A DNA stretch of 52,403 bases from assembly GCF_013317235.1 (NCBI RefSeq), contig NZ_WLCM01000020.1, positions 1-52,403 of the forward strand, in the 5' to 3' direction. Position numbers and translations under genes: made by a program. Every line of letters starts with the position of its first letter. Positions within the stretch are counted from its first letter, which is position 1. Under the pieces are notes generated by a model. The model did not search any database and had not been told where the DNA came from. It saw only the letters and a program-made list of their open reading frames with translations. Source of the DNA: Leisingera sp. ANG59 (GTDB lineage Bacteria; Pseudomonadota; Alphaproteobacteria; Rhodobacterales; Rhodobacteraceae). Positions 26,750 through 34,532 of this stretch are shown piece by piece.

Positions 26750-27507
26750 GGATCGAAGCCCGCAACCTGTCTTTCTCCGTGCGCGGCAAAACCCTGCTGC
26801 AGGACGTGTCGCTGGCGGTGCAGCCGGGTGAGACGCTGGCGCTGGTCGGCCCGAACGGCTCTGGCAAATCGACCCTGATGCGGTTGCTGTCCGGCCTGGC
26901 GAAGCCCTCGAATGGCGAGGTGCTGCTGGCGGACCAACCGCTGGCCAGCCTGACCCGCCGGGAGATCGCCCAGCGGATCGCGATCGTCGAACAGCAGGCC
27001 GACACGGCAGAGCGCATCACCGCACGGTCTGTCGTCGAGCTTGGCCGCACTCCCTGGCTGTCGGCGCTGAAACCCTGGAGTAGCGAAGACACCCAGATGG
27101 TGGACAAGGCGCTGCATACGGTGGATATGGAGGGCTTCGCGCGCCGCGAGTGGGCCACTTTGTCCGGCGGCGAACGGCAACGGCTGCACATTGCCCGCGC
27201 CCTGGCGCAGCGGCCGGGGCTTCTGCTGCTGGATGAGCCGACAAACCATCTGGACATCCACCACCAGCTGTCGATCCTGAACTGCATCCGGAACCTGCAG
27301 GTGACAACCGTTGTGGCCCTGCATGACCTGAACCAGGCCCTGACCTGCGACCGTGTGGCGGTACTGTCGCACGGGCGCCTGGTGGCCATTGGCGCGCCAG
27401 GGGAGGCGCTGGATCCGGAAACGGTGTCCGGGATCTTCGGGATCAAGGCCCGCTGGGTCCGGGACGGCGAGGGCGCGGATCCCTTCCTGTCCTTTCAATT
27501 GGCCTGA
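26746..27507 (+). CDS. btuD: Corrinoid-type ABC transporter ATPase
   Basis: A 253-residue ABC ATPase with Walker A GPNGSGKST, signature LSGGERQR, Walker B LLLLDEPTNHLD and the switch His in ALHDLNQA. It completes the riboswitch-led importer. The ATG at 26746 overlaps the permease stop. Confidence 0.87.
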   Translation: MRIEARNLSFSVRGKTLLQDVSLAVQPGETLALVGPNGSGKSTLMRLLSGLAKPSNGEVLLADQPLASLTRREIAQRIAIVEQQADTAERITARSVVELGRTPWLSALKPWSSEDTQMVDKALHTVDMEGFARREWATLSGGERQRLHIARALAQRPGLLLLDEPTNHLDIHHQLSILNCIRNLQVTTVVALHDLNQALTCDRVAVLSHGRLVAIGAPGEALDPETVSGIFGIKARWVRDGEGADPFLSFQLA

Positions 27508-27557
27508 GAGGCTATCGGCACAGGTGCCCCGGCCATGCTGCGCCGTGCCGGAGGTTT

Positions 27558-28442
27558 TCAGCCTGGCGCGCCTGACAGATCGCAGGACTGTATGAAGGCG
27601 CAGCACTCCTCTGTCAGCGCGGCAAAGCGGGAGCGTTCGCGCTGATACAGGTAAACCGCCCGCTTGTCGGGCAGGTCGGCAATCGGGCGGAAGGCGGTTG
27701 CCTCCGGCATGAACCGGGCAACCGTCTGCGGCAGCACGGTGACCCATTTACCGGTCCGGACCATGGTGATCAGCGAATGGGTGTTGTGGATCGTCACATC
27801 CGCATTGCTGCTCGCTTCTACAAAGCGTTCATTGCGGATCAGATCGCACAGGGCGTTGCGGACAAAGGAGGAGCCGGTCACCTCGGCAATTGAGGGGCGC
27901 GCGTCCTGCCGGTACAGCGGATGGTCGGTGGAACAGACCAGCCCGAAACGGTCTTCGAACAAGGGCACGGCCCTGACACCGTTCAGCGGGTGGCAGCCGG
28001 AGGCGATGCCGATATCCGCCTTGCCCTCCGCCAGCGCATCCAGAACCTCCTGAGTGTCGGTGTCGCGCAGCTCCACCTTCAGGCCCGGATGCCGCGCCGC
28101 CATGTGTTCCAGCACCGCAGGAAACACCAGCGCCGCGACCGATGGGACAGAGACGATCCGCAAGAGCCCGTGCGCCGCCTCAGCCGCCATCTCGATGCTC
28201 TGCACGGTCTGATCGAACTGCCGCACCTGTTTCTGGGCCAGTTCAAAGACTTGCTCGCCCAAGGGTGACAGCTGGTTCTTGCGCTCGCCCTCGAACAGTC
28301 TCTTGCCCAGATGATCCTCCATTTGCTTCAGCGTCATGGAAACGGCGGACTGGGTCCGGCCCAGCCGGTTGGCGGCCTCGGAAAGGTTGCCGGTTTGCGC
28401 CACGGTGCAGAAGGCGCGCAGCATTTCGATTTTCAGTGCCAA
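27558..28442 (-). CDS. LysR-family regulator of the adjacent catabolic operon
   Basis: A 294-residue LysR-type regulator: the N-terminal winged helix covers residues 1-60 (FCTVAQTGNLSEAANRLGRTQSAVSMTLKQME) and the rest is an effector-binding domain. It is divergent from the aldehyde dehydrogenase gene, 100 bases away, as is usual for a regulator of the neighbouring operon. The effector is unknown. It converges with btuD. Confidence 0.85.
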   Translation of the reverse strand: MALKIEMLRAFCTVAQTGNLSEAANRLGRTQSAVSMTLKQMEDHLGKRLFEGERKNQLSPLGEQVFELAQKQVRQFDQTVQSIEMAAEAAHGLLRIVSVPSVAALVFPAVLEHMAARHPGLKVELRDTDTQEVLDALAEGKADIGIASGCHPLNGVRAVPLFEDRFGLVCSTDHPLYRQDARPSIAEVTGSSFVRNALCDLIRNERFVEASSNADVTIHNTHSLITMVRTGKWVTVLPQTVARFMPEATAFRPIADLPDKRAVYLYQRERSRFAALTEECCAFIQSCDLSGAPG

Positions 28443-28444
28443 GT

Positions 28445-28459
28445 TTCAATTTTCCTGAA
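28445..28459. promoter_or_regulatory. LysR-type operator, T-N11-A with dyad symmetry
   Basis: TTCA-ATTTTCC-TGAA is a dyad containing the classic T-N11-A of LysR sites. It abuts the start codon of the regulator, so binding would repress its own gene and could activate the divergent operon. A 7-base direct repeat AAGTTTC flanks it. Confidence 0.5.
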
Positions 28460-28546
28460 GTTTCCTACAGTTTATTGAGTTTGACTGATGCGGGTTGCGG
28501 AGTCCATCCTGCTGCAAACCTGAAATTCAGCATCTGGGGCTTTTCC

Positions 28547-29992
28547 GTGACCAAACTGAACCTGATTGCCGGCGAATGGCTGGCGGGCGAAAGCGAAATC
28601 GAAAACCGCAACCCTTCGGATCTGAGCGATCTGGTCGGTATGTTTGCCCAGGCCAGCTCCGATCAGCTGGAGGCGACCCTGGACCAGGCGCAAATCGCAC
28701 AGCGTGAATGGTCCGCCTACGGGCTGGAGCGCAAGCAGGCAGTGCTGATGAACATCGGCAACGAGCTGATGGCCCGCGCCGAAGAGCTGGGTACGCTGTT
28801 GTCGCGCGAAGAAGGCAAGCCGCTGGCCGAGGGCAAGGGCGAAGTCTACCGGGCCGGCCAGTTCTTCACCTATTACGCTGCCGAATGCCTGCGCCAGATC
28901 GGTGAAAACGCCGATTCCGTGCGCCCCGACATCGAGGTGGACGTGCGCCGCGAAGCCGTTGGCGTGGTGGCGATCATCTCCCCCTGGAACTTCCCGACCG
29001 CAACCGCATCGTGGAAAATCGCGCCGGCACTCTGCTACGGCAACGCGGTTGTCTGGAAGCCCGCCAACATCACCCCGGCCTCTGCTGTGGCCCTGACCGA
29101 GATTATCGAGCGCCAGGACATCCCCAAGGGCCTGTTCTCGCTGGTGATGGGTTCGGGCCGCTCGATCGGCCAGCGCCTGGTGGAAAGCCCGAAGGTGAAC
29201 GCGATCTCCTTCACTGGCTCGGTGCCGGTGGGCAAGGGCATCGCTGCTGCCGCGATCCAGAACCTGACCAAGGTGCAGATGGAGATGGGCTCCAAGAACG
29301 CGCTGGCCGTGATGGACGACGCCGACCTGGACCTGGCCGTCTCCCTGGCGCTGGGCGGCGCCTTCGGCGGCACTGGTCAGAAATGCACCGCTTCCTCCCG
29401 GCTCGTGGTCCACGCGGCCGTGCATGACGCCTTTGTTGAAAAACTGGTGGCGGGTGCGCAGGCAATGAAAGTGGGCCACGCGCTGGAAGCGGGCGTGCAG
29501 ATGGGGCCGGTGGTCAGCGAACAGCAGCTGAACGAGAACCTGGCATATGTCGATCTGGGGACATCCGAAGGCGCCGAGCTGGCCTGCGGCGGCCAGCGCC
29601 TAGAGATGCCGCACGAGGGTTTCTACATGTCGCCCGGCGTGTTCCTGAACACCACCAACGACATGCGCATCAACCGCGAGGAAATGTTCGCGCCGCTGAC
29701 CTCCGTTATCAAGGTCGGCAGCTATGACGAGGCGCTGGCGGTTGTCAACGACACCAACTTCGGGCTGACCTCGGGCATCGTCACCCAGTCGCTGGCCCGC
29801 GCTACCCATTTCCGCCGCAACGCGCGCACCGGTGTGGTGACGGTCAACCTGCCGACCGCAGGCACCGACTACCACGTGCCCTTCGGCGGCCGCGGCGACA
29901 GCTCCTACGGCCCGCGCGAGCAGGGCAAGGCAGCGGCGGAGTTCTATACCACCGTCAAGACGGCCTACATCAGCGCCGGTAAACCGGCCTGA
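28547..29992 (+). CDS. Aldehyde dehydrogenase, alpha-ketoglutarate-semialdehyde type
   Basis: A 481-residue NAD(P)-dependent aldehyde dehydrogenase. The catalytic Cys lies in GTGQKCTASSRL and the general-base Glu in QMEMGSKNAL; ISPWNFPTATASWKIAPAL and the C-terminal GTDYHVPFGGRGDSSYGPREQG are typical. That C-terminal pattern is closest, from memory, to alpha-ketoglutarate semialdehyde dehydrogenases of hydroxyproline, sugar-acid and arabinose pathways. The start is a GTG at 28547 (VTKLNLIAGEW); the longer upstream frame overlaps the lysR promoter region. It is the first gene of the catabolic operon. Confidence 0.85.
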   Translation: MTKLNLIAGEWLAGESEIENRNPSDLSDLVGMFAQASSDQLEATLDQAQIAQREWSAYGLERKQAVLMNIGNELMARAEELGTLLSREEGKPLAEGKGEVYRAGQFFTYYAAECLRQIGENADSVRPDIEVDVRREAVGVVAIISPWNFPTATASWKIAPALCYGNAVVWKPANITPASAVALTEIIERQDIPKGLFSLVMGSGRSIGQRLVESPKVNAISFTGSVPVGKGIAAAAIQNLTKVQMEMGSKNALAVMDDADLDLAVSLALGGAFGGTGQKCTASSRLVVHAAVHDAFVEKLVAGAQAMKVGHALEAGVQMGPVVSEQQLNENLAYVDLGTSEGAELACGGQRLEMPHEGFYMSPGVFLNTTNDMRINREEMFAPLTSVIKVGSYDEALAVVNDTNFGLTSGIVTQSLARATHFRRNARTGVVTVNLPTAGTDYHVPFGGRGDSSYGPREQGKAAAEFYTTVKTAYISAGKPA

Positions 29993-30129
29993 GACTGAAA
30001 CCCTGGCAGCGCCGGACACCGGCCTGCCAGATTGCGGAAGCGCCCGCCCTCCTCGTTTCCCCTGAAGCGGGCGCCTCCTGCCCGCTGCCTGAGGGTCGGG
30101 TGCTGGACTTAGAAAACCGAGGTGCTTGA

Positions 30130-31113
30130 ATGACCGGATACCGTATCGACTGCCTGCAATATGCCAACTGGTCGGAAAAGATCTTCCGCCAGCTGCGCGA
30201 GGGCGGCGTGGACGCGACCCATGTCACCATTGCCTATCACGAGAACTTCCGCGAGACGGTTCTGAATTTCGAGAAGTGGAACCGCTGGTTCGAGCAGTAC
30301 CCGGACCTGATCATGAAGGGGCAGTGGGCCTCTGACATCGACAAGGCCCGCGAAACCGGCCGCACCGCGGTGTTCTTCGGCTTCCAGAACCCCTCGCCGA
30401 TGGAGGACGACATCGGCCTGGTGGAGATCCTGCACACCCTGGGCGCCCGCTTCATGCAGCTCACCTACAACAACCAGTCGCTGCTGGCCACAGGGTGTTA
30501 CGAGGCCGAGGATATGGGCATTACCCGCATGGGCAAGCAGGTGATCAAGGAGATGAACCGGGTTGGTCTGGTCGTCGACATGAGCCATTCCGCCGACCGC
30601 TCCACCATTGAGGCGGCGGAGATTTCCACCCGTCCGATCGCCATCACCCATGCCAACCCGCATGAATGGTCGCCGGCCCTGCGCAACAAGAAGGACGATG
30701 TGATCCGCGCAGTCACCGGCCACGGCGGCATGCTGGGCTTTTCGGTCTATCCGCACCATTTGAAGGACAAGTCCGACTGCACCCTGCAAAGCTTCTGCGA
30801 GATGATTGCACGCACCGCCGAGAAATACGGGGTGGAGAATCTTGGGATTGGCACCGATCTCTGCCAGGACCAGCCCGACAACATCGTTGAATGGATGCGC
30901 GTCGGCCGCTGGACCAAGGAGGTCGACTACGGTGAAGGATCAGCCGCCGCGCCGGGCTTCCCGGCAATGCCCGGCTGGTTCAAGGACAACCGCGACTTTG
31001 GAAACATCGAAGAGGGCCTTCGCGCGACGGGCATGAACGATGACGAGGTCAGCGGCATCATGGGCGGGAACTGGTACCGGTTCTTTGCCGAAAACTTTGG
31101 CCCAAAGGGATAG
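30130..31113 (+). CDS. Peptidase M19 (membrane-dipeptidase-like) protein with altered metal site
   Basis: A 327-residue protein of the M19/renal-dipeptidase fold. The late metal ligands are present: H153 (VDMSH), H174 (AITHANPH) and the Asp in LGIGTDL. By my eye alignment, however, the N-terminal HxD pair of classic enzymes reads L-x-Y (IDCLQYAN, residues 6-13) and the bridging Glu is Gln86 (GFQNPSP). It therefore probably binds one metal and may not be a dipeptidase. A closely similar protein (PA5396, as I recall) lies beside the dimethylglycine catabolism genes of Pseudomonas aeruginosa, which hints at a link to methylated amines. GAGGT precedes the ATG. Confidence 0.8.
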   Translation: MTGYRIDCLQYANWSEKIFRQLREGGVDATHVTIAYHENFRETVLNFEKWNRWFEQYPDLIMKGQWASDIDKARETGRTAVFFGFQNPSPMEDDIGLVEILHTLGARFMQLTYNNQSLLATGCYEAEDMGITRMGKQVIKEMNRVGLVVDMSHSADRSTIEAAEISTRPIAITHANPHEWSPALRNKKDDVIRAVTGHGGMLGFSVYPHHLKDKSDCTLQSFCEMIARTAEKYGVENLGIGTDLCQDQPDNIVEWMRVGRWTKEVDYGEGSAAAPGFPAMPGWFKDNRDFGNIEEGLRATGMNDDEVSGIMGGNWYRFFAENFGPKG

Positions 31114-31116
31114 GTC

Positions 31117-32805
31117 ATGGAAACAACCGCGCAGACAACGATATCACGACGGGACCCGGCTCAGGTCATGCGCCTCAGCCGTCTGGGCTCCCTGCACCAG
31201 TGCCGCCTCAGCTTCATGCGGGTGCTGACCCGCCGCATGGCCCGGGAAAACTGGAGCTTTGCGCGCCCCAAGTTCGATATCGATGCCAAGGGCGTCGGCG
31301 TAGCGGTCTATACCGCTACCGGCCCTGCGCGGAGCTACTCCCTAGTGGCTTTTGCCCACGATCTGCCACCCGAAATGCGCTCGGACCGGGTGATCGCCAC
31401 CGCCTGGGATGCGACTTTCACTCTGTTCGACGGTGTGCCAACGGACGCCGATATCGAACGCCTGTCCCGGAACGTGCCCCACCAGGAGGCCGGACGGGTC
31501 AGCGGCAGCGAGCTGTCGCTGTCGCGCGCCAACCGCTCGGTACGGCTGTGGGCGCATGTGGTGGACTGCCTGTCCGAGGGCCGTCAGCCAGACCCGGCGC
31601 AGATCGAGAGCGTCGGCTACCTGATGCGCACCACTGCTGTTTACGGCTCCGGCAAGTTCGGCGCCGCGGACCGGGATGTTATTGCAGACCGCGAGGAGAT
31701 GCGGGCGCCGTTTCAGGCCGAGATGCTGTCCGTCTACTTGACGCGGGTATTTGTCCGCGACCTAGTGGAGCATATGGCCCGTGCCAAGGGCGGCGATCAG
31801 GCGGTGCCGCTGGCGCCGGAAACCGCGCGGCGGCTGGGTATCGGCAACTCCACCGGCCTTGGCATGGCGCCCTACATCGTCAACCACCCGGTATTGTTCA
31901 ACAACTGGATCATGGCGCGGGAAGAGGCGATTGCCCGAGTGCGCTCGGTTCAAACCGCCTCGGCCGAGGAAGCCGCCTGCTTCCGCCGTATGCTGCGGCG
32001 GAGCGAACTCTCGGCAGCGCGCTGGCACTCGGAACACCCGGTGCAGATCGAAAAGCTGGCCAGCCTGCACAAGGATCTTGAGGCGCTGGCGGCCTGGGTG
32101 GGCGCAGACGATCTGCTCAACGACCACCCCTGGGACCGGCTAATCCGCTGGAGCGAGACCGCGCTGGGCCTGGAGGGGCAGGAGCTGGCGGCCTCGCTGA
32201 TCCTGGAACCCTATGCCGAGCTGGTGGACGGGCTGTCCGGCAGCATGGCCGATGCCAACAAGGACGCCTTCATCATCGATGGCGCCATGCCGGTCGCACA
32301 GGTGCAGGAGCTGTTAGAAGACAGCTTTGCCTGGGCGCTGGATCTGGACTGGAGCGCCCGCGAAAACTGCGCCCGCGCCTGGTATGTCTCGGAGGAGAAG
32401 CTGGAGCCGCGCATGGGCGAGCGTTTTGACGAGCCGATTGCCGATTTTGAGCAGCCGCTGGCCCCGGCGCGCGATGCAGCTTTGGCCCACACTGCGCTGG
32501 CAGATTGGGACCGGGACGAGCCGATCGCATCCTTCCTGCTGCGCCACCCGGAACACCGCCACACCGTGCGCCGGGCGCAGATGAGCCGGGTTGCGCCCTA
32601 TGGCGAAATCCGCAGCAATACCATCAGCGACCGGGTGCTTCCGGTCGATATGCTGCGCGCCAAGCTGTCGTTTTTCGGGGCCACCCATTTCGACCCGCGC
32701 TCCGACCGCTGGGTGCGGATCTGCATGTATGCGGGCGCGCCTTATCCCGAAGATCTGACCACCGCCAACGCGGATCTGTGGGTGTACCCGGAGGCTGAGC
32801 AATGA
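31117..32805 (+). CDS. Uncharacterised 562-residue protein of the catabolic operon
   Basis: I do not recognise a family. The protein is soluble by appearance, with no signal peptide and no transmembrane helices. It is mostly helical and rich in Arg, Ala and acidic residues. Features seen: an N-terminal mixed segment ending VGVAVYTATGPARSYSLVAF, then GNSTGLGMAPYIVNHPVLFNNW near residues 245-265, a helical middle, and a C-terminal segment RVAPYGEIRSNTISDRVLPVDM and DRWVRICMYAGAPYPEDL. It begins three bases after the M19 gene and overlaps the next gene by ATGA, so it is an integral part of the operon. An enzyme or enzyme subunit is plausible, but no function is claimed. Confidence 0.8.
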   Translation: METTAQTTISRRDPAQVMRLSRLGSLHQCRLSFMRVLTRRMARENWSFARPKFDIDAKGVGVAVYTATGPARSYSLVAFAHDLPPEMRSDRVIATAWDATFTLFDGVPTDADIERLSRNVPHQEAGRVSGSELSLSRANRSVRLWAHVVDCLSEGRQPDPAQIESVGYLMRTTAVYGSGKFGAADRDVIADREEMRAPFQAEMLSVYLTRVFVRDLVEHMARAKGGDQAVPLAPETARRLGIGNSTGLGMAPYIVNHPVLFNNWIMAREEAIARVRSVQTASAEEAACFRRMLRRSELSAARWHSEHPVQIEKLASLHKDLEALAAWVGADDLLNDHPWDRLIRWSETALGLEGQELAASLILEPYAELVDGLSGSMADANKDAFIIDGAMPVAQVQELLEDSFAWALDLDWSARENCARAWYVSEEKLEPRMGERFDEPIADFEQPLAPARDAALAHTALADWDRDEPIASFLLRHPEHRHTVRRAQMSRVAPYGEIRSNTISDRVLPVDMLRAKLSFFGATHFDPRSDRWVRICMYAGAPYPEDLTTANADLWVYPEAEQ

Positions 32806-33431
32806 GCTATGCACTGAACGAAGTGGAAGCCACCGCCAAACGCGCCGCCCGCGGGGCCGGGTATGACTGGGGCCTGGCCGAGGAAGCCGCCAAGGCCACC
32901 CGCTGGCTGTGTGCGCAAGGGTTGGACGGCGCGGCGGTGCTGGCCGGGCTTCTTGAAGCGGGTCTTGCCGCGGACCTGCCTGCCCATGTGCCGCAAGGCT
33001 TGCAGGCGGAGTGGCGGGCAGCCGCGCCGCTTTGCCCGCTGGCTGCCGGTGCGGCCCTGTCGGATTGCGCCGCCCGGTTGCAATCTGCGCCGCTGGCCAT
33101 CGCGCAGGTCGCACATCCCGCAATGATCCTGCCCTTTGCCGCCATGGCCGCCCGCCAGCTTGGCGCCTGCGTCACTGTCGAGGGCGATAGTTTTCAGGCG
33201 GTCACCGATGGCATCGGCCTGCAATGCGAAGGCACCCTGCCGGAAATGGCGGACAAGCTGACCGTTCGCGCCGCGGGCAGCCTTGCAAATGCAAACCCAA
33301 GCCAATCCCGCGCGGCACCGGAGGAGGCGGCTTGGGCCGTGCTCAACCGTTTTGCCCACAAAACCTACGCTCCGGCCACCGAGGAGTCGCGCTTGCTGGG
33401 CGCCGGCGCCGGGTTGTCGGACAACGACTGA
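32802..33431 (+). CDS. DUF3726-like conserved protein
   Basis: A 209-residue protein, cytoplasmic by appearance, with the N-terminus LNEVEATAKRAARGAGYDWGLAEEAAKATRWL that I associate with family DUF3726. The central part is Ala-rich with several Cys. It overlaps the 562-residue protein gene by ATGA, suggesting equimolar synthesis and possibly a complex. No function is known to me. Confidence 0.75.
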   Translation: MSYALNEVEATAKRAARGAGYDWGLAEEAAKATRWLCAQGLDGAAVLAGLLEAGLAADLPAHVPQGLQAEWRAAAPLCPLAAGAALSDCAARLQSAPLAIAQVAHPAMILPFAAMAARQLGACVTVEGDSFQAVTDGIGLQCEGTLPEMADKLTVRAAGSLANANPSQSRAAPEEAAWAVLNRFAHKTYAPATEESRLLGAGAGLSDND

Positions 33432-33444
33432 AGAGGCCTCTTAC

Positions 33445-34455
33445 ATGACCGAATCCAGAACTATGTCCCTCGCCGAGATCGAGGACCTGTCCTTCCGCGC
33501 CCTGGTGGCGGCAGGCACGTCTGAAGCCAATGCCCGGCCCCTGGCCGTCGCAACAGCCGCCACCGAAGCGGATGGCGTGGCCAGCCATGGCCTCGCCTAT
33601 ATCCCGATCTATGCCGAGCATGTGCAATGCGGCAAGGTGGACGGGCAGGCGGCACCGGTTCTGACCCGCCCGCGCCCCGGCGTCGTGGCGGTGGATGCCG
33701 CCACCGGCTTTGCCCATTCCGCCATCGACATTGGGTTCGAGGCGCTGATCCCGGCAGCGCGGGAGCAGGGCATCGCGGTGCTTGCAATCCGCAACAGCTA
33801 CAACTGCGGCGTGCTGGGCTACCACACCACCCGCCTGGCCCGCGCCGGGCTGGTGGGTCTGGGCTTTACCAACGCGCCGGCCTCGATCGCGCCCTCGGGC
33901 GGCAGCAAGCCGGTGGTCGGCACCAACCCGTTCTCGGTTGCCGTTCCCGGCGAGGATGGCGAGCCGGAACTGCTGATCGACCAGAGCGCCAGCACCATCG
34001 CCAAGAGCGAGGTGATGAAGCACGCCCGCGAGGGCAAGGAGATCCCGCTGGGCTGGGCGCTGGATGCCAACGGCAATCCGACCACCGATCCGGACGCGGG
34101 CCTCAAGGGTTCGATGGCACCCTCGGGCGGCTACAAGGGCGTGGGTGTTGCGCTGCTCACCGAAATCATGGCCGCCGCGCTGACCGGCGCCACGCTCGGC
34201 ATCAATGCCTCGCCGTTCTCGGGCACCGCAGGCGGGCCGCCCAAAACCGGCCAGATGTTCATCGCAATCGACCCTGCTGCGACAGCAAATGACGCTTTCG
34301 GTGCTGGAATGGCCGGGATCGTGGAAGCGGTGCGCGGCCAAGCCGGCGCACATCTGCCCGGAGACGGGCGGCGGGCAAAACGCTTGCAGGCCCGCCGAGA
34401 CGGCGTCGCTGTCAGTGTTGCAACGCTGGCAAGGATCGAAGCCCTGCTGGGCTGA
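33445..34455 (+). CDS. Ldh-family (malate/L-lactate dehydrogenase-like) NAD(P) oxidoreductase
   Basis: A 336-residue member of the family that includes delta1-piperideine-2-carboxylate/pyrroline-2-carboxylate reductase, sulfolactate and ureidoglycolate dehydrogenases. The catalytic His is in ASHGLAYIPIY (H48). The usual SHGxxR Arg is replaced by Tyr52, and the position of the conserved NSNHFG His reads Asn120 (RNSYNCG). FTNAPASIAPSGG and VVGTNPFSVAVP are typical of the imino-acid reductase branch. The substrate is probably an unusual alpha-keto, hydroxy or imino acid. An AGAGG site precedes the ATG at 33445. Confidence 0.82.
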   Translation: MTESRTMSLAEIEDLSFRALVAAGTSEANARPLAVATAATEADGVASHGLAYIPIYAEHVQCGKVDGQAAPVLTRPRPGVVAVDAATGFAHSAIDIGFEALIPAAREQGIAVLAIRNSYNCGVLGYHTTRLARAGLVGLGFTNAPASIAPSGGSKPVVGTNPFSVAVPGEDGEPELLIDQSASTIAKSEVMKHAREGKEIPLGWALDANGNPTTDPDAGLKGSMAPSGGYKGVGVALLTEIMAAALTGATLGINASPFSGTAGGPPKTGQMFIAIDPAATANDAFGAGMAGIVEAVRGQAGAHLPGDGRRAKRLQARRDGVAVSVATLARIEALLG

Positions 34456-34464
34456 CGCCAGACT

Positions 34465-34487
34465 CCGGCGGTTGCGCGAACCGCCGG
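34465..34487 (+). promoter_or_regulatory. Intercistronic hairpin before the BCCT gene
   Basis: CCGGCGGTT and AACCGCCGG form a perfect 9-base stem with a GCGCG loop, ten bases after the Ldh-family stop. No T-run follows, so it is more likely a message-stability or processing element than a terminator. Confidence 0.5.
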
Positions 34488-34532
34488 ACAACCCGCACCC
34501 CGGTGCGGCACGTGCGAAACGGGAGGAAACGC

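Noticed and set aside
28142-28546. N-terminal extension of the aldehyde dehydrogenase frame by 135 codons
   Set aside because: It lies opposite the LysR gene and its promoter, is basic and low-complexity, and the family starts at the GTG at 28547.
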